Position numbers and translations under genes: made by a program
Source of the DNA: an uncultured Actinobaculum sp.
GTDB taxonomy: Bacteria; Actinomycetota; Actinomycetes; Actinomycetales; Actinomycetaceae
Direction of reading: 5' to 3'
Length of the DNA stretch: 64,000 nucleotides
Assembly: GCA_938020505.1 (NCBI GenBank)
Contig: CALIHR010000052.1
Coordinates: 1 to 64,000 of the forward strand
Notes under the pieces: generated by a model
What the model was told of the DNA's origin: nothing
The model's database searches: none
What the model saw: only the letters and a program-made list of their open reading frames with translations
In this document: positions 53,437 to 60,303 of the stretch, in pieces
Layout of the letters: each line of letters opens with the position of its first letter
How positions within the stretch are numbered: the stretch's first letter is position 1

Positions 53437-53563
53437 GTTCGCTCCAGCTGGTTGAGGTGATTGGGAGGAAGGGCATGGTCAGGCGCTGGGCGCGGGAGGC
53501 TCGCTCGAACGCCGCATCGACGGTTCGTGGACGACGATGCGGGCGCAGCGCGGAGTTTCCTTT

Positions 53564-54430
53564 TCATACGCTTCGCGGCCTGGCGACGTCGATGTGGTAC
53601 TTCGCCCGACTGCCCTTCACAACTGTGCGACAGTATTCGATCGGACGCCCATCGGCGTTGCGTGAGATGAGTCTGATCAGGAGCACAGGCTCGCTGCGCT
53701 CCTGCTTGAGCAACGCGGCTTCCCTGGCGCTCGGCAGGGCGGGCTGGATCGTTTGATGCCCGCTGACGAGGTCGACGCCGAAGCGCTGGGAAAGGTGCGT
53801 GTAGAGGGATGAGGACCCGAGGTCCAGGGAGAGGAGCCCGGGAAAGAGATATTCGGGAAGAAAGACGTGTTCGAGGAGCAGCGGCTCGTCGCCGGCGATG
53901 CGCAGGCGCTCGATCGAGTAGACCGGAAGCCCCGAAGCAATGCCGAGCCGGTCAGCCGTCGACGGCGTCGATTCGGTGACTTCCTGGGTCAAAACGACTG
54001 TGCGCGGCTTCAGGCCGCGGACGGCCATCTCCGCCGTGAAGCTCGTCAGCTCGGCGAGCTGGCGCTCCACCGGGCTTTCGCTGACGAAGGTCCCGCGCCC
54101 GCGGACGCGGTAGATTTGGCCTTCGCGGACGAGCTCGTCCAGAGCGCGCCGCACCGTGACGAGGCTGCACCCGTAGAACTCTCCGAGTTCGCGCTCCGTC
54201 GGGAGGCGATCCCCGGATTTCCAGCGCCCCGCGTCCATTTCCCGGCGCAGAGCGCTGTATACCTGGTGATAGAGGGGAACCGGGCCCCTGACGAGGGCGG
54301 CGCCGGGCGCGTTCGAGGACGCATCCGCGCCGACGCGCGCATCGGCTTCGCCCGCGTGGGCATCAACCTCGGCCGCATGCGCATCGGCTTCGCCGTCAGG
54401 CACGCGGGAGTCGATCGTCTCCTGCGCCAT
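53564..54430 (-). CDS. GntR-family (HutC/UTRA) transcriptional regulator
   Basis: 288 residues. The winged helix is PLYHQVYSALRREMDAGRWKSGDRLPTERELGEFYGCSLVTVRRALDELVREG in pattern, and the C-terminal UTRA effector domain follows (LAELTSFTAEMAVRGLKP, YSIERLRIAGDEPLLLEH). UTRA domains bind sugar phosphates and similar effectors. The first ~45 residues are an Ala/Asp/Glu repeat (ADAHAAEVDAHAGEADA), again an unusual extension. It is divergent from the ROK kinase gene across 50 bp that contain a clear palindrome, and precedes the transport operon in the same direction. Confidence 0.92.
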   Translation of the reverse strand: MAQETIDSRVPDGEADAHAAEVDAHAGEADARVGADASSNAPGAALVRGPVPLYHQVYSALRREMDAGRWKSGDRLPTERELGEFYGCSLVTVRRALDELVREGQIYRVRGRGTFVSESPVERQLAELTSFTAEMAVRGLKPRTVVLTQEVTESTPSTADRLGIASGLPVYSIERLRIAGDEPLLLEHVFLPEYLFPGLLSLDLGSSSLYTHLSQRFGVDLVSGHQTIQPALPSAREAALLKQERSEPVLLIRLISRNADGRPIEYCRTVVKGSRAKYHIDVARPRSV

Positions 54431-54482
54431 AGCGCCACCTCTCAGGTTTTCCGCAATTCATTATAATGTTATACTTAAGTAT
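54431..54482. promoter_or_regulatory. Bidirectional promoter with palindromic -10 and operator
   Basis: CATTATAATG (54459-54468) is a perfect palindrome containing TATAAT on both strands, so it can serve as -10 for gntR (minus) and ROK (plus). ATACTTAAGTAT (54471-54482) is a second perfect palindrome overlapping the ROK start codon and is the likely GntR operator. The ROK transcript would start at or just before the ATG, so it may be leaderless. Confidence 0.7.
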
Positions 54483-55752
54483 GGCCGCGCAAGGAGAACC
54501 TGTCAACACGTTCCGGCAATCCGCCGAGAAGTCCGCGGACGCTCAAAGCTCCGCCGCCCCGAGATCCGCGGGACAATCAGCCGAACGTCCCGCTGATGCG
54601 CACTTGACGCCGTCCGCCGGCGCAACGGACGCCGACGCCTCCCATTGCATCGGAACCCTCGACATCGGCGGGACGTGGATTCGCGCCGCCGTCGTCACGC
54701 CCGCCGGGGAGATCCTCGTCAGGAGCCGGCGGCCCTTGCCGACGTCGGAAGGCGGGCGGGCCGTCGTCGACACGTGCCTCGACGCCCTCGGCGAGGCGCG
54801 AATGCGAATCGGGTGCCACGCCCTCGAAAGGATCGGGGTGAGCGTGACCGGGCCGGTCGACCCGCGCACGGGCAAGCTTTTCACGCCGCCGAACACCGGG
54901 CCCGTCCTCGCCGGGCTCGAGCTGGGCGAGGCGCTCTCGCGGGCCGCCTGCCTCGAGGTGCGCGTGGACCGCGACACTAACGCGGCAGCACTCGGCGAGC
55001 ACCGCTGCGGCAGCGCGCGCGGCACGTCGAACTTCGTCTTCATCACGGTGTCCACCGGCGTGGGCGGCGCCGTTATGCTCGACGGCCGCCTGATTCGCGG
55101 GGCCGACGGCGTCGCCGGGGAGATCGGGCACATCTGCGTGGAGCGCGGCGGCCCTCGATGCGGCTGCGGCCGCCGGGGCTGCGTCGAGGCCATCGCGTCC
55201 GGCCCGTCGATCGCCCGCCGTGCCGAGGCGGAGTTCCGTGCCGCTGAGGGCGCCGAGTTGCGCACCGCTGAAGGTTCCGCGCGAACCCGCGCCGCCACGA
55301 AATCCGTCGAAGGCTCCGCTGCTGCTGCCAACGTCGCCGCCCGAGCCGGTGAAGCTGTCGCCGCACCGATCTCGTCGCAAGCATCGATTTCGTCGCAAGC
55401 ATTATCGTTCTCTTCGCAAACGTCCTCGCCCCTCGCCGAGCGCCTTCGAAGCGGCCGCCCGCTCACCGGCAAGGACGTGGACGAGTGCGCCGCCGCGGGC
55501 GACCCTCACGCGATCCGGGCGCTCGACGCCGCAGCCGCCGCGGTTGCGGGCATGTGCGTCGACATGGCCAACGTCTTCAACCCCGAACGCATCGTGGTGG
55601 GCGGAAGCGTGGCCATCACCCACCCCGACTGGATCGCACGGGCATCCGAGCTCGTCGCCCGCGAGGCCCTCGTTCCCGCCAACCGCGAGGGAATCGTCGT
55701 TCCCGCGGAACTGGGCGACGACGTGAGCCTGGTCGGCGCAGCGTTCCTATAG
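54481..55752 (+). CDS. ROK-family sugar kinase with internal low-complexity insert
   Basis: Cytosolic ATP-dependent sugar kinase (glucokinase/N-acetylmannosamine/fructokinase group), 423 residues. Motifs are GTLDIGGTWIRAAVV (phosphate), ISVTGPVDPRTG, the catalytic Asp in RDTNAAALGEH, STGVGGAVML and the ROK zinc site GHICVERGGPRCGCGRRGCVE. After the zinc site there is a ~75-residue Ala/Glu/Ser/Gln-rich insert (AEFRAAEGAELRTAEGSART..., SSQASISSQALS) before the fold resumes at SPLAERLRSG. The first ~55 residues are also low-complexity. The ATG at 54481 lacks a ribosome site and lies 14 bp after TATAAT, suggesting leaderless translation. It phosphorylates the sugar released by the operon's glycosidase. 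Confidence 0.9.
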   Translation: MAAQGEPVNTFRQSAEKSADAQSSAAPRSAGQSAERPADAHLTPSAGATDADASHCIGTLDIGGTWIRAAVVTPAGEILVRSRRPLPTSEGGRAVVDTCLDALGEARMRIGCHALERIGVSVTGPVDPRTGKLFTPPNTGPVLAGLELGEALSRAACLEVRVDRDTNAAALGEHRCGSARGTSNFVFITVSTGVGGAVMLDGRLIRGADGVAGEIGHICVERGGPRCGCGRRGCVEAIASGPSIARRAEAEFRAAEGAELRTAEGSARTRAATKSVEGSAAAANVAARAGEAVAAPISSQASISSQALSFSSQTSSPLAERLRSGRPLTGKDVDECAAAGDPHAIRALDAAAAAVAGMCVDMANVFNPERIVVGGSVAITHPDWIARASELVAREALVPANREGIVVPAELGDDVSLVGAAFL

Positions 55753-55797
55753 ATCGCGGCGCAGCGTTTTTAAGAATGCGACTGTTTCGAGCCTTCG

Positions 55798-56517
55798 TCA
55801 CCATTCCATCGGAGGGACGGCCTGGTTCGCCAAAACGACCCTTAAGTCCAATCCCAACTCCTGCCCTACAGGGACGATGGACTCCGGACCGGAGACGATG
55901 ACGGAATCGCCGTAGGGCGGCGCTGCAAGGCGAACTTCCTCGCCGAACTGGACGACGCCGGGAAGCGCCCGACCTCGCCACAGGTCCGCGAAACGCGCAA
56001 GATCGATCAACGTGCTTACCCTCGGAATAGACAGGCAATCGGCCGCTTCCAGAAGCTCCTCGTCCGCTTGGTCTGCCGACAGAACTTCGGCTTTGTCCGT
56101 CAACCGGACTCCCGCTTCATCTGCCGACCAGGTTCCTGCTTCGTCAGCAAACCGGACACCAGCGTCATAGGCCAACCGCACTAAGGAACTTTCAATCATT
56201 TCGGGGAAGGGAGTGAATGTCCATCCCCGATCGCTTCCCGCCACGGTGGCAAGGAAGTCGGCGACGCGCGCGATTGTCTCATCATCGGCATGCCCATTCG
56301 ACGGACGCCAACGAACAGAGAAATCACCTGCCCCGCTTCCCCAATCAAGGTATTCCATAGACGAGACGGACCCGCTCAGCGCCGCCTGAGACCACCCTTC
56401 AAGGGCAGACCACGCAAGGCAATCGTCGGATCCCTCATCCACCAAGGGCAGGAACACTCGCGCAATTCGAGGCGCACCCTCGAGCGCGTAATCGCCAAAA
56501 CACCGGTTCCCGTCCAT
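55798..56517 (-). CDS. Unknown 239-residue protein with ~11-residue internal repeats
   Basis: No family is recognised. The protein is acidic and mixed alpha/beta, with many aromatic residues in the first half (MEYLDWGSGAGDFSVRWRPS). In the middle are three or four degenerate repeats of the type RFADEAGTWSADEAGV(R)LTDKAE. The ATG at 56517 has AAGG upstream. It is divergent from the large STAND gene across 357 bp and convergent with the ROK gene. Whether it works with the STAND protein is unknown. Confidence 0.65.
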   Translation of the reverse strand: MDGNRCFGDYALEGAPRIARVFLPLVDEGSDDCLAWSALEGWSQAALSGSVSSMEYLDWGSGAGDFSVRWRPSNGHADDETIARVADFLATVAGSDRGWTFTPFPEMIESSLVRLAYDAGVRFADEAGTWSADEAGVRLTDKAEVLSADQADEELLEAADCLSIPRVSTLIDLARFADLWRGRALPGVVQFGEEVRLAAPPYGDSVIVSGPESIVPVGQELGLDLRVVLANQAVPPMEW

Positions 56518-56874
56518 AATTGAAACCTTACTTACAGCCCAACTGGGGTTTCTGCTTTGACGGGAGAGAGCAAATATTGTGTTTTGCAAGGCCGCAATGG
56601 AAAACTCACAACGGATCTTTGAGCGGCCTACTGAAGGGATCCTTGGGTGCTCCATCGAGCCTGGCAAGCAGACGTGGCAGGCGAACCCTCTTTCGAGCAA
56701 TCGCATGGGAATGAATATTCCGGCAAGTTCAGACGACGAGGTAGATCTTGCCTGGGTGGTATCCCACGCAAAGACGATACCAATTGGCAACGCAAGAAGT
56801 CTGGCTCCTGTGCCATGATGTTCGGAGGATGGGATGTGTGGCGGATGGCGTTGGGTGGCCGTTAAGATCAACCT
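56518..56874. other. Divergent intergenic region upstream of the STAND gene
   Basis: 357 bp between two divergent starts, somewhat less GC-rich than the flanks. No gene or clear operator was recognised. It should hold promoters for both neighbours. Confidence 0.5.
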
Positions 56875-59800
56875 ATGGACTTTGGCGTGATTTTCGGTGG
56901 CTTGTCTGTTTTTTTCGATGGTTTAGGAATCGTCAACACGGCCTTCACCACGGCCGAGCGGCTCGGAAAAATGTCGCAGAGTCAGACAGTGCAAGCCAAG
57001 AAAATCGGGGCAAGGTTGAAGAAAGCCTCGAAGAAAGAGCTCACGCGGTCAAGCTCTCCGGAGGAAAGAGAAGCTGCCCAACAGGCCGTGAAAGCGGCCC
57101 TCGAGACTCTCGACGAGGCCCGTAAAGACACGGAAGCCCTCGTCCAGGCCAGACGCGGCCGCGACGCCTTCCTCGCCTACGTCAACGAGCACGGCGGCAC
57201 GCAGCGGCGCGAGGCACTTGACGAAGACGTGCGGGGCCTGTTCGACGAATTGCTGGTCATTGTCGCCGACGGGGCCCACGACTTGGCCGGGACTGACTCC
57301 GGCCTTGTCCCCCAAGCCCTGACGGACCTTCTCAACGACACCCAAACACTCCTCGGAACACTGAAGACAATCGAGACAACCGCCGAAAAGACACTGGAGG
57401 CAGTCAACGTAGGCAACGCCGCTGCCGACGAGCGCTACATCGAGACAACAGGCAAGCTTGACAACATAAGCGGCCTCATCAATGAGCACCTTGCTGGGAG
57501 AAATGCCGATTGCGAACGGAAGGTTCGGTTTGGCTCTCTCCCGGCGCAGGCCGTCGGCTTCGTTGACAGGCGCGAGCAGGCCGACCTCTACGAGGCGTTG
57601 ACCAAACCCGAACCGGCGGACTCAATGGGGAAGAGGGAAACGTCCCAACTGGCCCTCGATGATCCGCAGGCCCGCGGCTGGAATGCCGACAACAGCGCGG
57701 ATCATTCAACGGACGGCGTCGGTGGGGGCTCGTCGGCTGACGGCGATGGCCTGAGTTCTTCGTCCGACGGCGCGGGTCGTCTGGCCGACGGTTCGGGCTC
57801 GTCAACCAATGGTGTGGGTTCTTCGGCTGTGGGTGGGCCGGTTGTTGTGTGTGGGATGCGGGGTGTGGGCAAGTCTCAGTTGGCCGCCGCGTATGCCCGC
57901 GAATGCGAGAAGGCCGGGTGGTCTTTGGTGGCGTGGATGGACGCTTCGAGCCGTGAGGCGCTCGTGGCGGGTCTGGCCGAGCTGGCCGTCGAGATGGGAA
58001 TCGACGACGGCAAGGGCGACCCTGACGCTGCCGCTTGCCGGTGCGTGAACCGGCTCAACTCCGGTGAGGGGGACCGGCTGATCGTCTTTGACAACGTCGA
58101 GGACTTTGACGATCTGACCGGGCTGGTCCCCCACGGCCAGGGTCTGCGCGTCCTTGTCACGACAACGGTTGCCAGCCCGGGCGACAGTGCCGGGCACCTC
58201 ATTGCGGTGGGGACGTTCACGCGGCCCCAATCGGTAGATTTCATCAGGGAAAGGACTGGCCTGGAGGAGGCCGGAGCGGCCCGTCTGGCCGAGGCGCTCG
58301 GGGACCTGCCCGTGGCCTTGGCCCAGGCCGCGGCGACCATCAAGCTCAACGGGTATGCGACGATAGACGAGTACTTGGCCGACCTGCGCAAATACAGGCT
58401 TGAGGAGGTCGTCGACCGTGCAAGCGGCGAGGCCTACCCTTCTGCTGTGCACGCGGCCCTGCGCATGGCCTGCACATCGGTTCTCGACCTGCTGGCAGAA
58501 GAAGACCACGCCAGAGGGGAGGAGGGTCCGGCTCGGGCAGGGGCGGCATCCGTGCAGTTGGCGGCCTTGGCGCTTCTTGCCCCGTCGGGCGTGCCCCGGC
58601 CTTGGCTTCACCGGGTCGGCAACAGCGAGCCGATTGCCCGCCAGGCGGTGGGGGCGCTTGTGGGCCACTCCGTGTGCGCCCTGTCCGAGGACGGGCGCTA
58701 CGTGCGCATCCATGGCCTCCAAGGGCGCGTCCTGCGCGAGGACTACATGAGGCAGCCTGAGGTCTTCGCCGATTTGGAGAGCGCGGTCGTCGACCTGCTC
58801 AAAGGCATCGACATGGACAAGGCGGACACCGACGACGTCCAACGGACCGACGCCCTCGACATGGCCGACCACCTCCGAGCCATCGCAGAACAACAAGGAC
58901 AAGCACACCATTCTCCCCACGAAGCCCACATCGACCTGTCAAGCGTCGTTGACATTGTGAACAACACGATCTATTTCCTCACCAATATGGGGCGTCCGCA
59001 AACCGCCCTGACCCTCGAAGACGCCGTCGACATGCTCACCGACGCCCTCGGCCCCGACCACCCCCACACACTCACTGCGCGGAGCTATCTCGCCGACGCA
59101 CACCAGCAGGCGGGGCACGTCTCCACGGCCATCGCCATGTTAGAGGACGTCCTAGCCGACCACACCCGTATTCTCGGTCCCGACCACCCCGACACACTCA
59201 CTGCGCGCAACAATATCGCCGGAGCCCACCAGGAGGCGGGGCACGTCTCCACGGCCATCGACATGTTCGAGGCCCTCCTGACTGACCGCACCCGCGTCCT
59301 CGGCCCCGACCACCCCGGCACACTCGCTGCACGAGGCAACCTCGCCCTCGCACACCAGCAGGCGGGGCACATCTCCACGGCCATCGACATGTACGAGGCC
59401 CTCCTGACCGACTGCACCCGCCTCCTCGGCCCCGACCACCCCGACATACTCATTGCGCGCAATAACCTGGCCTACGCACACCGGGAGGCGGGGCACCTCT
59501 CCACGGCCATCGACATGTACGAGGCCCTCCTGACTGACCGCACCCGCGTCCTCGGCCCCGACCACCCCGACACACTCGCCACACGCAACAACCTCGCCCT
59601 CGCACACCAGGCGGCGGGGAACGTCTCCACGGCCATCGACATGTACGAGGCCCTCCTGACCGACTGCACCCGCCTCCTCGGCCCCGACCACCCCCACACA
59701 CTCGCCACACGAAGCAACCTCGCCGACGCACACCGGCAGGCGGGGCACCTCTCCACGGCCATCGACATGTTCGAGGACGTCCTGCCCGACAAGACCCGCA

Positions 59801-60183
59801 TCCTCGGCCCCGACCACCCCCACACCCTCGGCACACGCAACAACCTCGCTTTCGCACACCAGGATGCGGGGAACGTCTCCACGGCCATCGCTTTGCACCA
59901 GGCTCTCCTGCCTGACATGACTCGCATTCTCGGCCCCGACCACCCCCACACACTCGCCACACGAGGCAACCTCGCCAACGCACACCGGCAGGCGGGGCAC
60001 CTCTCCACGGCCATCGACATGCACCAGGCCCTCCTGCCGGACATGGCCCGCGTCCTCGGCCCCGACCACCCCGACACACTCATTGCGCGTAGCAACCTCG
60101 CTGCCGCGAGAAAGAAGGCGCAGCAAGCATCGTCGCCTCATACGGACGGCGAGGCGGAGTCCGCGCCTCCTCCCGAGAGTTAG
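56875..60183 (+). CDS. STAND/NB-ARC-like NTPase with C-terminal kinesin-light-chain-type TPRs
   Basis: 1102 residues, an NLR-like layout. Residues 1-30 are hydrophobic (DFGVIFGGLSVFFDGLGI); 30-250 are helical/coiled coil, a probable effector domain of unknown type. Residues ~270-320 are a Gly/Ser/Asp linker. The NTPase follows: Walker A GMRGVGKS (327-334, Lys333), Walker B LIVFDN (Asp406), a TTT sensor strand and GDLPVALAQ (~476). A winged-helix-like part ends near 640. From 724 come eight full 42-residue TPRs of the form xLGPDHPxTLxxRxNLAxAH plus a partial ninth, with a short basic/acidic tail. Such proteins sense a ligand with the repeats, oligomerise and trigger the N-terminal effector; many are antiphage. 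Function here is inferred. The ATG at 56875 lacks a strong ribosome site. Confidence 0.88.
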   Translation: MDFGVIFGGLSVFFDGLGIVNTAFTTAERLGKMSQSQTVQAKKIGARLKKASKKELTRSSSPEEREAAQQAVKAALETLDEARKDTEALVQARRGRDAFLAYVNEHGGTQRREALDEDVRGLFDELLVIVADGAHDLAGTDSGLVPQALTDLLNDTQTLLGTLKTIETTAEKTLEAVNVGNAAADERYIETTGKLDNISGLINEHLAGRNADCERKVRFGSLPAQAVGFVDRREQADLYEALTKPEPADSMGKRETSQLALDDPQARGWNADNSADHSTDGVGGGSSADGDGLSSSSDGAGRLADGSGSSTNGVGSSAVGGPVVVCGMRGVGKSQLAAAYARECEKAGWSLVAWMDASSREALVAGLAELAVEMGIDDGKGDPDAAACRCVNRLNSGEGDRLIVFDNVEDFDDLTGLVPHGQGLRVLVTTTVASPGDSAGHLIAVGTFTRPQSVDFIRERTGLEEAGAARLAEALGDLPVALAQAAATIKLNGYATIDEYLADLRKYRLEEVVDRASGEAYPSAVHAALRMACTSVLDLLAEEDHARGEEGPARAGAASVQLAALALLAPSGVPRPWLHRVGNSEPIARQAVGALVGHSVCALSEDGRYVRIHGLQGRVLREDYMRQPEVFADLESAVVDLLKGIDMDKADTDDVQRTDALDMADHLRAIAEQQGQAHHSPHEAHIDLSSVVDIVNNTIYFLTNMGRPQTALTLEDAVDMLTDALGPDHPHTLTARSYLADAHQQAGHVSTAIAMLEDVLADHTRILGPDHPDTLTARNNIAGAHQEAGHVSTAIDMFEALLTDRTRVLGPDHPGTLAARGNLALAHQQAGHISTAIDMYEALLTDCTRLLGPDHPDILIARNNLAYAHREAGHLSTAIDMYEALLTDRTRVLGPDHPDTLATRNNLALAHQAAGNVSTAIDMYEALLTDCTRLLGPDHPHTLATRSNLADAHRQAGHLSTAIDMFEDVLPDKTRILGPDHPHTLGTRNNLAFAHQDAGNVSTAIALHQALLPDMTRILGPDHPHTLATRGNLANAHRQAGHLSTAIDMHQALLPDMARVLGPDHPDTLIARSNLAAARKKAQQASSPHTDGEAESAPPPES
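59044..60126 (+). repeat. 126-bp tandem repeats encoding the TPR array (8 full + 1 partial)
   Basis: Units start every 126 bp from 59044, each encoding one 42-residue TPR. Long identical DNA stretches (for example around ctccacggccatcgacatgt) recur in most units, more than protein selection needs, implying recent duplication or gene conversion. The variable positions are at helix faces (residues after NLA, and before ALL). Confidence 0.95.
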
Positions 60184-60256
60184 CAAGGATCGCGGAGCAA
60201 GAGTTAGCGAGAATCGCAGAGCGAGAGTAAAAGCGAAAGTAGTACAGAGCTGGTGT

Positions 60257-60285
60257 GGGGGGCGCGCCTTCAGGCGCGCCCCCAC
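60257..60285. terminator. Strong GC hairpin between convergent STAND and clpB genes
   Basis: gggggcgcgcct and aggcgcgccccc pair around 60258-60285, extended by ggtg/cacc outside. It lies between the two stops and suits a bidirectional terminator. Just before it, a 24-bp imperfect direct repeat (gagttagc...) begins at the STAND stop codon. Confidence 0.75.
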
Positions 60286-60303
60286 CAGCCACCAGCCGCA
60301 GCG

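Noticed and set aside
59044..60126. Possible CRISPR array (regular repeats every 126 bp)
   Set aside because: The repeats are coding, in frame and contiguous with no unique spacers.
59152..60285. Repetitive minus-strand frame opposite the TPR array
   Set aside because: Its repeats simply mirror the TPR-encoding DNA; the plus strand encodes proper TPRs.
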